Assembly: GCA_016706425.1 (NCBI GenBank)
Contig: JADJJR010000001.1
Location: 310,001-374,000 of the forward strand
Direction of reading: 5' to 3'
Length of the DNA stretch: 64,000 bases
Source: Elusimicrobiota bacterium
GTDB lineage: Bacteria; Elusimicrobiota; Elusimicrobia; FEN-1173
Shown here: positions 1 through 8,007 of the stretch, piece after piece
How positions within the stretch are numbered: the stretch's first letter is position 1
How the letters are laid out: the number at the start of each line of letters is the position of its first letter
The notes under the pieces: model-generated
What the model was told of the DNA's origin: nothing
Seen by the model: only the letters and a program-made list of their open reading frames with translations
The model's database searches: none
Position numbers and translations under genes: made by a program

Positions 1-2
1 AG

Positions 3-401
3 GTGGTCCGCGTCTCCCGGGAGCTGGCGGAAGCCCATTATCAGCACCTGAAAGAAAAGCCGTTCTTTAACGATTTGATCGAGTACATCCAGGGCAAGCC
101 CTACGGTCCGGAGTTTGAACGCGTGATGGCCCTGGTGTACAAAGGCCCCAACGCCATTAAAAAAGTGCGGGAGATCGCCGGCGCCACCAACCCCGAAGAG
201 GCGGATTCGGTTTCGATCCGGGGTTCCTTCGGCCGCATCACGACGAAAGGCGTGTTTGAAAATGTGATCCACGCCTCCTCCGACGCCAAGGACGCCGAAC
301 GGGAAATCAAGCTTTGGTTCAAGCCGGACGAGATCGTCACCGAGATCTATCCCACCAAGAAATCCACCCTCGCCGCCGCCGAAGCGACGGTCTGGGCCTG
401 A
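3..401 (+). CDS. ndk: Nucleoside diphosphate kinase, C-terminal part (5' truncated by window edge)
   Basis: The protein exchanges the gamma phosphate between nucleoside triphosphates and diphosphates through a phosphohistidine, in the cytoplasm. The visible 132 residues enter in frame at the window edge, so the N-terminus lies upstream. The family blocks HY..LKEKPFF, GPNAIKKVREIAGATNP, SIRGSFG and the active-site region NVIHASSD, followed by AEREIKLWF, are all present. The stretch GRITTKGVFENVIH is slightly longer than in typical enterobacterial Ndk, a variant known in some deep-branching bacteria. The gene ends about 110 bp before the tRNA-Ala. Confidence 0.95.
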   Translation: MVRVSRELAEAHYQHLKEKPFFNDLIEYIQGKPYGPEFERVMALVYKGPNAIKKVREIAGATNPEEADSVSIRGSFGRITTKGVFENVIHASSDAKDAEREIKLWFKPDEIVTEIYPTKKSTLAAAEATVWA

Positions 402-442
402 CCCGCTCCATCGCCGGGGTGGATTTTCGGCCGGGGATGGGG

Positions 443-448
443 TAAAAT
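443..448 (+). promoter_or_regulatory. Candidate -10 box upstream of tRNA-Ala
   Basis: TAAAAT, preceded by GG, lies 61 bp before the tRNA. The same GGTAAAAT or GTAAAAT string precedes argG, hemB and the cassette cluster, so it may be this organism's housekeeping -10. The matching -35 position (TGGATT at 420-425) is weak. Confidence 0.4.
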
Positions 449-509
449 ACCGCTTCGCCGCCTGCCGCGGCCCCGATCATCTGGGTCGGGATGTTGGAAA
501 GACCAGGAC

Positions 510-582
510 GGGGCTGTAGCTCAGCTGGGAGAGCGCCTGCATGGCATGCAGGAGGTCGTCGGTTCGATCCCGATCAGCTCCA
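510..582 (+). tRNA. tRNA-Ala (anticodon GGC)
   Basis: The 73-nt cloverleaf has acceptor arms GGGGCTG and CAGCTCC, D-arm AGCTCAGCTGGGAGAGC, anticodon stem CCTGC/GCAGG with loop ATGGCAT, and T-arm GTCGG-TTCGATC-CCGAT. The anticodon GGC is at 543-545, and the G-U pair at the third acceptor position is the classic alanine identity element. The discriminator A is followed by CAA, so the CCA tail is not encoded and must be added after transcription. A near copy of the 3' end recurs 86 bp downstream (see the repeat). Confidence 0.97.
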
Positions 583-686
583 CAATTTATTGAGTTCGAT
601 CCTGACCGAGGCGAGGGAGCCGAGGGAATGGTTGGAGGCCGTTAGGCCGAAAACCGCGATCAGCTCCACCATCTATTGAGTTCGAT
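571..686 (+). repeat. Direct repeat of the tRNA-Ala 3' end (571-600 and 657-686)
   Basis: The last 12 nt of the tRNA plus 18 nt of flank (571-600) are repeated at 657-686 with 28 of 30 identical bases. The second copy reads CAGCTCCACCA, so it carries an encoded CCA tail that the intact tRNA lacks. The 56 bp between copies has no gene. A duplicated tRNA 3' end is what integrase-mediated insertion and excision leaves behind, but a partial tandem duplication or a decayed second tRNA would look the same. Confidence 0.75.
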
Positions 687-696
687 TTGAAATAAC

Positions 697-727
697 AAAA
701 CCCAACCCAACGCGGGTTGGGTTTTTT
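697..727 (+). terminator. Rho-independent terminator after tRNA-Ala
   Basis: A perfect 12-bp stem (AAAACCCAACCC at 697-708, GGGTTGGGTTTT at 714-725) encloses the loop AACGC and runs into a T tract ending at 727. It closes the tRNA transcript before rsmD. Confidence 0.9.
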
Positions 728-742
728 GGTTTCGGGAGACGC

Positions 743-1318
743 ATGGTCCTTCGAATTCAGTCGGGCGAGGCGGGCGGGCGGTACATAAAGGCGCGACCCC
801 GGGGGCCGGAGGTTCGGCCCATCCTGGCCCGGATCCGCAAATCCCTCTTTGACATCCTGCGCCCGCGCTTGGCGGGCACCCGTTTCCTGGATTTGTACGC
901 CGGCACGGGCACCGTGGGGATCGAGGCGCTCTCCAACGGGGCCTCCGAAGTCGTTTTTGTGGACGCGAGCCGGGACTCCTGCCGCATGGTGGAGGACAAC
1001 CTCGCCCACCTGGGGTTTTCGTCTCGGGCCCAGGTGATCCGCGCCGACGCCGTGCGGGAGTTGCGGTTCGTGGGCGCGCGGCCCTTCGACATCGTTTTTT
1101 TGGGCCCGCCTTATAAAGACGAGAAAAAAATCCCCCTCGCCTTGACGTTGCCCACCCTGGCGGCGCTCGGGGAAGCGGGGCTCGCGACGCCGGACACCTG
1201 GGTCATCGGCCAGCACCACAAGAAAGAACCCACGGCCCCCCTGCCCGCGGGTTGGACGATTTTCCGTGAAAAAGATTACGGCGACAGCGTGCTGACGTTT
1301 TTTCAACGAAAGGCCTGA
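743..1318 (+). CDS. rsmD: RsmD-type 16S rRNA (guanine-N2) methyltransferase
   Basis: The 191-residue protein has the RsmD layout: N-terminal RIQSGEAGGR, the RPILARIRKSLFDIL segment, SAM-binding motif I DLYAGTGTVGIEAL (from residue 50), and V-D-A-S at the end of the next strand. RsmD makes m2G966 in the 30S subunit. The catalytic (N/D/S)PP(Y/F) motif reads GPPY at residues 121-124, so the polar first residue that normally holds the target amino group is glycine. Whether it is active is therefore open. It begins an operon with argB three bases downstream. Confidence 0.85.
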   Translation: MVLRIQSGEAGGRYIKARPRGPEVRPILARIRKSLFDILRPRLAGTRFLDLYAGTGTVGIEALSNGASEVVFVDASRDSCRMVEDNLAHLGFSSRAQVIRADAVRELRFVGARPFDIVFLGPPYKDEKKIPLALTLPTLAALGEAGLATPDTWVIGQHHKKEPTAPLPAGWTIFREKDYGDSVLTFFQRKA

Positions 1319-1321
1319 CCC

Positions 1322-2083
1322 ATGGCAAAAAAAACCAACGACGTGTGGGTGGTGAAATTCGGCGGGAGCCTGCTCTCGGACGCGACGGCGCGGACCGGCT
1401 TTTTGGCCGAGGCCGCCCGGATCGCCCGCAAGAACGGTCTGGTGCTGGTGCACGGGGGGGGCCCGGAAATTAACTCCGCGCTCGACAAGATGGGCATCCA
1501 ATCCCAATGGGTCAACGGCCGGCGCGTGACCGACGAAGCCGCCATGGCCGTGGTGGAAGGCGTGTTGTCGGGGCAGGTGAACAAGAATTTGGTCGGGGAA
1601 TTGACCGGTTTCGGCGCCCGGGCCGTGGGTCTCTCGGGCCGGGACGGCCGGCTGCTGCGGGCCAAGCCGGTGCCGGGGTTGGGCCGGGTGGGCGAACCCG
1701 ACAAGGCCGACGGCGCGCTCTTGAAAACCCTGCTCGGCGCGGGGTACCTGCCGGTGCTTTCCTCCGTCGCCGAAGGGCCCGGTCAACGGGCCCTCAACGT
1801 GAACGCCGACGAGGCCGCCGCGGCCGTGGCCGTGGCCCTCAAGGCCCGGCGGCTGGTCTACCTGACCGACGTGCCCGGGGTGTTGGACGACGCGAAAAGA
1901 ACGATCCCCGAAATCCGCACCCGCGACATCCAGCGGCTCATCGATGCCGAAGTCGTGAAGGGCGGCATGATCCCCAAGCTCCTCTCCTGCCGATCGGCCA
2001 TTAAAAAAGGCGTTCGGGAAATCAACATCGTCGACGGCCGGGCCGGTCTCGCCGCGCTGTCGGGCACACGGATCCTGCCGTGA
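1322..2083 (+). CDS. argB: Acetylglutamate kinase
   Basis: This is the second step of arginine synthesis, phosphorylating N-acetylglutamate with ATP. The 253 residues fit the family (about 260). KFGGS (residues 12-16) and HGGGPEIN (44-51) form the ATP and substrate loops, NVNADEAAAAVAVAL and YLTDVPGV follow, and VKGGMIPK near the C-terminus closes the nucleotide site. The stop overlaps the GTG start of argD, so the two are probably translationally coupled. argC, argJ and argF are not in this window. Confidence 0.95.
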   Translation: MAKKTNDVWVVKFGGSLLSDATARTGFLAEAARIARKNGLVLVHGGGPEINSALDKMGIQSQWVNGRRVTDEAAMAVVEGVLSGQVNKNLVGELTGFGARAVGLSGRDGRLLRAKPVPGLGRVGEPDKADGALLKTLLGAGYLPVLSSVAEGPGQRALNVNADEAAAAVAVALKARRLVYLTDVPGVLDDAKRTIPEIRTRDIQRLIDAEVVKGGMIPKLLSCRSAIKKGVREINIVDGRAGLAALSGTRILP

Positions 2084-3291
2084 CGACGCCTCCGTACCTC
2101 TTCAACACTTACAAACGCCAGCCCGTCACCTTCGTGCGGGGGCGCGGCCCCTGGCTCTGGGACGACCGCGGCCACAAATACTTGGATTTCTTCTCGGGCT
2201 TGGCCGTTTGCAATTTGGGCCACGCTCACCCCGGCGTCGCCCGGGCCGTGACCCAACAAGTCAAAACCCTGCTGCACACCTCGAACCTGTATTACACGGG
2301 ACCGCAACAGGACCTGGCGCGGGAACTGTCCCGGCGCACCTTTGGCGGGCGCGTGTTCTTCTGCAATTCCGGTGCGGAGGCCAACGAGGGGGCGATCAAA
2401 CTGGCCCGTCGGTTCGGCGCGATGCGACCGGGCCCGCGTGGCCCCCGGCACGAGATCATCGTTTTCGACCACGCTTTCCACGGGCGGACCCTGGGGGCCC
2501 TGTCGGCCACGCCGCAGAAAAAGTACCAGGCGAATTTCGGCCCGCTCGTCCCGGGGTTCAAGGTGGCCCTCTACGGAGATCTCGCCTCGGTGCGCGCGGC
2601 GTTGACCCCGAAAACCTGCGCCGTGTTGGTCGAACCGATCCAGGGCGAGGGCGGCGTGCGGGTGGCGTCGCCGGCGTTCTTTGCCGGGCTGGCCGCGCTT
2701 TGCCGCAAGAACAAATTGCTCCTGATGTTCGACGAAGTTCAGACCGGCCTGGGCCGCACGGGGACGTTGTACGCCTATCAAAACCGCGCGCTCATGCCCG
2801 CGGGGGTCGTGCCCGATGTGTTGACGTCCGCCAAGGGCCTCGCCAACGGGTTGCCCATCGGCGCGATCCTCGCCAAAAAGGAAATCGCCGATTTGCTCCA
2901 ACCCGGGGACCACGCCTCGACGTTCGGAGGCGGAGCCGTGCCCTGCCGGGCCGCCCGGGCGGTCCTCGCCGCCTTAAGCCCATCCGCCCTGGCCCGGGCG
3001 CGCCGCGTGGCCGGTCGGATGCGCCGGGAAATTGACAGTTGGAAAACAACGATGCCTTTCCTCCTGGACGTCCGCGGCGCGGGCCACATGCTGGGTTTGG
3101 AATTGGACCGGCCCGGCGCCGACTTCGTGACCCGCGCGCGGAAGAACGGCCTCTTGATCAATTGCACCGCCGACCGGGTGTTGCGGCTGTTGCCGCCCTT
3201 GATTTTGTCCGAAGCCGACGCCCGACGAGGGCTCGCGTTGCTCAAGAAAACCCTGAAGGATTTTCTCCCGCACGAAAGGAAAAGACAATGA
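2080..3291 (+). CDS. argD: Acetylornithine aminotransferase (class III PLP enzyme)
   Basis: The enzyme converts N-acetylglutamate semialdehyde to N-acetylornithine with glutamate as amino donor; family members also act on succinyl-DAP semialdehyde. At 403 residues it shows FFSGLAVCNLGHAHP, FFCNSGAEANEGAIKLAR, DHAFHGRTLGALSAT, the PLP-phenol contact FDEVQTGLGRTG and the Schiff-base lysine in SAKGLANGLPIGAI (K252). The start is GTG in a GTGA overlap with argB, and the stop overlaps the ATG of cysK. With dapL in the window, a DAP-pathway role is not required. Confidence 0.93.
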   Translation: MTTPPYLFNTYKRQPVTFVRGRGPWLWDDRGHKYLDFFSGLAVCNLGHAHPGVARAVTQQVKTLLHTSNLYYTGPQQDLARELSRRTFGGRVFFCNSGAEANEGAIKLARRFGAMRPGPRGPRHEIIVFDHAFHGRTLGALSATPQKKYQANFGPLVPGFKVALYGDLASVRAALTPKTCAVLVEPIQGEGGVRVASPAFFAGLAALCRKNKLLLMFDEVQTGLGRTGTLYAYQNRALMPAGVVPDVLTSAKGLANGLPIGAILAKKEIADLLQPGDHASTFGGGAVPCRAARAVLAALSPSALARARRVAGRMRREIDSWKTTMPFLLDVRGAGHMLGLELDRPGADFVTRARKNGLLINCTADRVLRLLPPLILSEADARRGLALLKKTLKDFLPHERKRQ

Positions 3292-4241
3292 ACATCGCCC
3301 GCGACATCACCGCCGTGGTCGGGAACACCCCGCTGGTCCGCCTCAACCGGTTGACCCAGGGGCTGGAGGCCACCGTCGCCGCCAAATTGGAATTCATGAA
3401 TCCCGCCCACAGCGTTAAAGACCGCATCGGTGTGGCCATGATCGACGCCGCCGAGCGCGAGGGGCGCATCAAGCCCGGGACCGTCATCATTGAACCCACC
3501 AGCGGCAACACGGGCATCGCCCTCGCCATGGTGTGCGCGGCGCGCGGCTACAAGCTGACGCTCACCATGCCCGAGACCATGAGCAAGGAACGGCGTGTCC
3601 TGCTGCGCGCCTACGGGGCGGAACTTGTTTTGACCCCCGGGGCGGAGGGCATGATCGGCGCCGTCCGCAAGGCCGAGGAGCTCGTCGCCGAGGACCCCAA
3701 CGCCTTCATGCCGCAACAGTTTAAGAACGTGGCGAACGTCGACGTTCACCGCCGGACCACCGCTGAGGAGATCTGGAAAGACACCGACGGCCGCGTGGAC
3801 GCCCTGGTGGCCGGCGTCGGTACGGGGGGCACCCTCACCGGCGTCAGCCAGGCCCTCAAGGCCAAAAAGCCCTCTTTCAAAAGCTTCGCCATTGAGCCGG
3901 ACGCGTCCCCCGTGTTGTCCGGCGGGGCCAAAGGGCCCCACCCCATTCAAGGCATCGGCGCGGGGTTCGTGCCGCCCATTTTGGATGTGAAATCCTACGA
4001 CGAAGTAATCCGCGTTCGCAACGACGACGCCTTCGCCGTCGCCCGCCGCCTGGCGCGCGAAGAAGGCATTCTCGGGGGAATTTCCTCCGGGGCGGCGGTG
4101 TGGGCGGCCCTGCGGGTGGCCGAGCGCGTCGAAATGAAAGGCAAGCTGATCGTCGTGATCATTCCGTCCTTCGGCGAGCGGTACCTGAGCACCGCCTTGT
4201 ACGCGCCCTTGTTCGAGGAGAATCAGCAGCAGGCGATTTGA
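3288..4241 (+). CDS. cysK: Cysteine synthase (O-acetylserine sulfhydrylase)
   Basis: It makes cysteine from O-acetylserine and sulfide using PLP. The 317-residue product begins with the family opening NIARDITAVVGNTPLV. The PLP lysine lies in NPAHSVKDRIG (K44), the substrate loop is TSGNTG (from residue 72), and the phosphate loop is GVGTGGTLTGV. I chose ATG 3288, which overlaps the argD stop, because the upstream in-frame stretch is argD read out of frame. The next gene, cysE, supplies its substrate. Confidence 0.96.
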   Translation: MNIARDITAVVGNTPLVRLNRLTQGLEATVAAKLEFMNPAHSVKDRIGVAMIDAAEREGRIKPGTVIIEPTSGNTGIALAMVCAARGYKLTLTMPETMSKERRVLLRAYGAELVLTPGAEGMIGAVRKAEELVAEDPNAFMPQQFKNVANVDVHRRTTAEEIWKDTDGRVDALVAGVGTGGTLTGVSQALKAKKPSFKSFAIEPDASPVLSGGAKGPHPIQGIGAGFVPPILDVKSYDEVIRVRNDDAFAVARRLAREEGILGGISSGAAVWAALRVAERVEMKGKLIVVIIPSFGERYLSTALYAPLFEENQQQAI

Positions 4242-4939
4242 TGCCCTGGCCCATCCGGACGGACATCAAGGCGGCGCAGGAACGCGACCCCGCGGCGCGC
4301 GGGTTTTGGGAGGTCTTTTTCTGCTACCCCGGGCTGCACGCCGTGTGGTGGCACCGCCTCGCCCACCGGTTGTGGGGGTGGGGATGGACGTTCCCCGCCC
4401 GGTGGTTGTCGCAATTCGTGCGTTTTTTCACGGGCATTGAAATCCATCCCGGGGCCCGGATCGGCCCCGGACTTTTCATCGACCACGGCCAGGGGGTCGT
4501 CATCGGCGAAACCACGGAAATCGGCGCGGGGGTCACCCTGTACCAGGGGGTCACCCTGGGGGGCACCACGCTGACGAAGGGAAAGCGCCACCCGACGCTG
4601 GAGGACGGCGTCGTCGTCGGCGCCGGGGCCAAGGTGTTGGGCGCGGTCACGATCGGCGAGCGTTGCCGCATCGGCGCCAACGCCGTGGTGGTCAAATCCG
4701 TTCCCGCCGATTCCGTCGTGGTGGGCGTGCCGGGCGAAATCATTAAACGCAAACCCCACGCGCCCGCCACCGGGCCGGATTTGGAGCACGGGCGGTTGCC
4801 CGACGTGTTGGGCGACTCCCTGGCCGCCCTGGTGGCGCGTGTTGAACAGCTTGAGAAAAAGGGCCCCGCCGGCGCCCGCGGCCGTCCCATCCCGACCCCG
4901 GACCACGGGGTCTGGCACGGGGAAGATTTCGCCATATGA
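4241..4939 (+). CDS. cysE: Serine O-acetyltransferase
   Basis: It acetylates serine with acetyl-CoA, feeding CysK. The start at 4241 (TGATG with the cysK stop) gives 232 residues, like the short bacterial CysE forms. An N-terminal helical segment with FFCYPGLHAVWWHRLAH is followed by a left-handed beta-helix of hexapeptide repeats (IHPGARIGPGLFIDHGQGVVIGETTEIGAG) and the acetyl-CoA region GAGAKVLGAVTIG. The tail after residue about 170 (KRKPHAP onward) is Pro/Arg-rich and not obviously conserved. Confidence 0.95.
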   Translation: MPWPIRTDIKAAQERDPAARGFWEVFFCYPGLHAVWWHRLAHRLWGWGWTFPARWLSQFVRFFTGIEIHPGARIGPGLFIDHGQGVVIGETTEIGAGVTLYQGVTLGGTTLTKGKRHPTLEDGVVVGAGAKVLGAVTIGERCRIGANAVVVKSVPADSVVVGVPGEIIKRKPHAPATGPDLEHGRLPDVLGDSLAALVARVEQLEKKGPAGARGRPIPTPDHGVWHGEDFAI

Positions 4940-7185
4940 CCCTGCCCCGCCTTTCCATGTTGCCGACCTTCCTTCGCGAGTGGCTGGGGAAGCGGCGATT
5001 CCCCCGCGAGCCCGAACCGGACCTCGTGATGGACGAAAAAGACCAGGTCGAAGCCTACCGCGTCGCCGGGCGCATCGACGGCGTCATGGCCGCCCATTAC
5101 CTTTACCAAACCTCCCGCATCAGCCAGGTCGTTCAAGGCCGGGGCACGGTGCTGGACCTGGGGTGCGGTCCGGCAACCCAATTGGTCCAGATCGCCGAGC
5201 TCAACCCGGCCACCCGCTTCATCGGCGTGGACCTGTCCGATGAAATGTTGAAGGAGGCGCGGGACCACGCGGCGGCCCGGGGCCTTTCCAACGTCGAGTT
5301 CCGCAAGCAGGACATGACGCGGCTTGTGGCGTTCCCCGACCACAGCGTGGACGGGGTGATCAGCACCCTCGCTTTCCACCATTTGCCGACCCAGGCCCAT
5401 CTGGAAAAAACCCTCCGGGAAGTCACGCGCGTGTTGCGTCCCGACGGCGCTCTGTACCTCATCGACTTTGGGCGCCTCAAATCCCTGCGGTCCGTGCTCT
5501 TCTTCTCCTACATGAACGCCGACCACCAACCGCATTTGTTCTCAAGGGATTATGAACGCTCCCTGCGGGCGGCTTTCACCCGGGAGGAGTTCGAGGCGCT
5601 CGCGGCCCGCTGCCTGCCGCCGTCGGCGCGCCTCTTGACGACGTTCCGGATTCCGTTTCTGGTGGTGTTGAAAACCGAAGATCGACCCTTGCCCGCGCCG
5701 ACGGCGGAACGCCTGCGGTCCCTGGCGGAGGCCCTGTCGCCCCGCTACAAGAACGATTTGGAGGAAATGCGCCTCTTTTTCGGGTTGGGCGGCTTCGGGC
5801 CGGACCCCTTTTCTTCCACCCCGCCGGTCGCGGTGGCGGCGAAACAATGGATGGCCCTCTTTCACGACGCGCCGTTCCGCCGTCGATTGCCCGTGTCGAC
5901 GCTGGCGCGCGGCGCCCGGGCGCTGCGCCTCTTTGTGCGGGCGGCCTATTGGCGCCGACGGGTGGAGCGGGCGCGCCGCGCCGAGGAAACCGCGCGCCGC
6001 CGCCACCGCGAATCCGAAGCCCAGGCCCTGGAGCGATTCGGCGACGTTTTGACGGGGGAACTCGGGCGGCTCAAGGGCCCCTTGATGAAGTTCGGTCAGA
6101 TGCTGAGCTATGTGGGCGAATCCCTCCCCGCGCCCGTGCGCGAAAAACTCAAAAACCTGCAGGACCACGCCGCGCCCATCGCGCCCGCGCGCATCCGCCA
6201 AATCATCGAGGCCGAGTTGGGCCGCCCCCTCCGCGACGCGTTCCTGGAATTCGTCGACGCGCCCATCGCCGCCGCCAGCATCAGCCAGTTGCACCTCGCG
6301 CGCCGGCGCGATGGGCGCTGGGTGGTGGTCAAGGTCAAATACCCGGGCATCGCGGAAGCCGTCCGGTCGGACATTTCGCTTCTGCGTTTTGTCGCTCCCT
6401 TCCTCAAAGGGCTCTTGAACATCGGCAACGCGAAAGAAGTCCTGGAGGAACTGCAACGGCTGATTCTGGCGGAGTGCGATTTTTCCCGCGAAGCCGACCA
6501 CCAGGACACCTTCGCCCGCGTGTTCGCCGACGATCCCGAGATCGTGATCCCGGCCGTCCACCGCGATCTTTCCACGTCGGGGCTCTTGACCATGGATTAC
6601 GTTCAGGGCGAACGGTTCGCCGCCTTCGCCGCGCGGGCCGACAGGGCGGCGAAGAACCGCGCGGCCACGGTCATCACCCGCATGGCGGTCACCTCCATCC
6701 ACCGCCACTGCGCCTTCAACGCGGACCCCCACCCGGGCAACTATCTGTTCTTGCCGGGCGGCCGGGTGTGTTTCCTGGATTTTGGTTTCACCAAGCGGTG
6801 GTCGCGCGAGTTCATCAACCTCTCCAAAACGCAAAGCCTCGCCGCCCTGAACGGAGATTTGGAAACGTTCGGGCGAACCTGCCGCGCCTTGGGCTACACT
6901 TCGGACAATCCCGCTTTTAACTACACCGAGCTGCTTACGCTGCTGCGCGAGGGGACCTACGGCACCTGGCTCGAGGACAAGCCCTTTGTTTTCTCCCGGG
7001 ATTTCGTCCGTCGGGAGTTGGCCGCCATGGGCGATTTCGCGCGGCGGTGCGGTCCGTTCCGGTTTTCCCCGGACCACATCCCGCTCCACCGCGTTTATTG
7101 GGGGCACCACTCCCTGTTCGCCGATCTGGAGGCGGAGGTCAATATCCACCGGGAGTTGGTGCCGCTCCTAAAAATACCCGTTTGA
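4936..7185 (+). CDS. Fusion of a SAM methyltransferase with an ABC1/UbiB-type atypical kinase
   Basis: The 749-residue protein has two recognisable halves. Residues about 50-240 are a class I methyltransferase: VLDLGCGPAT (motif I, from 72), VDLSDEML, and the FHHLPTQAHLEKTLREVTRVLRPDGALYLIDFG region. Residues about 360-720 are an ABC1/UbiB/ADCK kinase: KFGQ (385-388), the alanine-rich loop AAASISQLH (from 445) that replaces the P-loop, VKVKYPG with K468, ECDFSREADHQ, NADPHPGN (from 595) and FLDFG (about 613). UbiB proteins support quinone biosynthesis and UbiE-like enzymes methylate quinone rings, so a quinone- or lipid-linked role is possible. No quinone gene is nearby and the substrate is unknown. 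Confidence 0.85.
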   Translation: MTLPRLSMLPTFLREWLGKRRFPREPEPDLVMDEKDQVEAYRVAGRIDGVMAAHYLYQTSRISQVVQGRGTVLDLGCGPATQLVQIAELNPATRFIGVDLSDEMLKEARDHAAARGLSNVEFRKQDMTRLVAFPDHSVDGVISTLAFHHLPTQAHLEKTLREVTRVLRPDGALYLIDFGRLKSLRSVLFFSYMNADHQPHLFSRDYERSLRAAFTREEFEALAARCLPPSARLLTTFRIPFLVVLKTEDRPLPAPTAERLRSLAEALSPRYKNDLEEMRLFFGLGGFGPDPFSSTPPVAVAAKQWMALFHDAPFRRRLPVSTLARGARALRLFVRAAYWRRRVERARRAEETARRRHRESEAQALERFGDVLTGELGRLKGPLMKFGQMLSYVGESLPAPVREKLKNLQDHAAPIAPARIRQIIEAELGRPLRDAFLEFVDAPIAAASISQLHLARRRDGRWVVVKVKYPGIAEAVRSDISLLRFVAPFLKGLLNIGNAKEVLEELQRLILAECDFSREADHQDTFARVFADDPEIVIPAVHRDLSTSGLLTMDYVQGERFAAFAARADRAAKNRAATVITRMAVTSIHRHCAFNADPHPGNYLFLPGGRVCFLDFGFTKRWSREFINLSKTQSLAALNGDLETFGRTCRALGYTSDNPAFNYTELLTLLREGTYGTWLEDKPFVFSRDFVRRELAAMGDFARRCGPFRFSPDHIPLHRVYWGHHSLFADLEAEVNIHRELVPLLKIPV

Positions 7186-7946
7186 TCCGGACAGGCAGGC
7201 CCCGGCACGGCGCTCTTTCGGCCCGGGCGGTTCAGCGGGCGTTGCGCGCCCTCGCCTCGGCGGAAAAAGCCCGGGGGCTCGCGGGATTTTTTAAAACGGG
7301 ACCGGGCCAGTACGGGGAAGGCGACCGTTTTTTGGGCGTTACGGTGCCGCGCCAGCGCCGCGTCGCCCGCAACCACCGTGACCTGCCTTTTGCCGAAACG
7401 GCCCAATTGCTTCACAGTCCCCACCACGAGGACCGGTTGACGGGGCTCCTCATCCTCGTGGATCGCTTCCGGCGCGGGGGGCCGATGGAACGCCGCCGGT
7501 GCCACGCCTTTTATTTGAAACACCTCGACCGCGTCAACAATTGGGATTTGGTGGACGCCACGGCCCCCGACCTGGTCGGGGCCGCCCTGGGACGGGATCG
7601 GTCCCTCCTGGATCGGTTGGCCGGCTCCCCCCATCTCTGGCGCCGGCGGGTGGCCATGGTGGCCACGTTCCATTTCACCCGAGAGGGGGACGCCGAACCG
7701 GCGCTCCGCCTGGCGCGGCGGTTACTCACGGACCCCCACGACCTCATGCACAAGGCCGTCGGCTGGATGTTAAGGGAAGTTGGGAAACGGGTCTCGGTCC
7801 GGACCCTGGAATCGTTTCTTCGCCGCCACGCGGCGCGCATGCCCCGGACGGCCCTGCGGTACGCCATCGAGCGGTTTCCCGAGCCCCGGCGCCGGGCTTT
7901 TTTAAACACACCCCCCGTCCTTGTCCGAGGGGGCAAAAAGCGGTAA
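7182..7946 (+). CDS. DNA alkylation repair protein, AlkD-like HEAT fold
   Basis: AlkD glycosylases remove cationic N3/N7-alkyl purines without base flipping. Starting at TTG 7182, in a TTGA overlap with the preceding stop, the product has 254 residues; upstream in-frame sequence is the fusion gene in another frame. Recognisable parts are FFKTGPGQYGEGDRFLGVTVP near the N-terminus, which is the family opening, and VNNWDLVDATAPDLVG, holding the conserved NWDLVD with the Trp/Asp of the active site. HEAT-like helices follow to the end. Confidence 0.85.
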   Translation: MIRTGRPRHGALSARAVQRALRALASAEKARGLAGFFKTGPGQYGEGDRFLGVTVPRQRRVARNHRDLPFAETAQLLHSPHHEDRLTGLLILVDRFRRGGPMERRRCHAFYLKHLDRVNNWDLVDATAPDLVGAALGRDRSLLDRLAGSPHLWRRRVAMVATFHFTREGDAEPALRLARRLLTDPHDLMHKAVGWMLREVGKRVSVRTLESFLRRHAARMPRTALRYAIERFPEPRRRAFLNTPPVLVRGGKKR

Positions 7947-7949
7947 AAT
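7921..7949 (+). promoter_or_regulatory. Sigma-70-like promoter for argG
   Basis: TTGTCC (7921-7926) and TAAAAT (7944-7949) are separated by 17 bp, inside the last codons of the AlkD-like gene. Transcription would start near 7956, giving a leader of about 50 nt with the Shine-Dalgarno AAGGAG at 7991-7996, 11 nt before the argG ATG. This is one of the few genes here with a clear leader and ribosome binding site. Confidence 0.65.
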
Positions 7950-8007
7950 CAAGGCTTTAAGTGCGAATTCGCCTTCCTTTTATCACATCTAAGGAGTTTT
8001 CTTTCTT

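Noticed and set aside
601..660. A second, decayed tRNA between the repeats
   Set aside because: No D-arm, anticodon arm or T-arm could be folded; only the 3' acceptor sequence is repeated.
587..1786. Long minus-strand open frame opposite rsmD and argB
   Set aside because: Its translation is Arg/Pro/His-rich with no motif, typical of an antisense frame in GC-rich DNA, and the plus strand encodes two clear enzymes.
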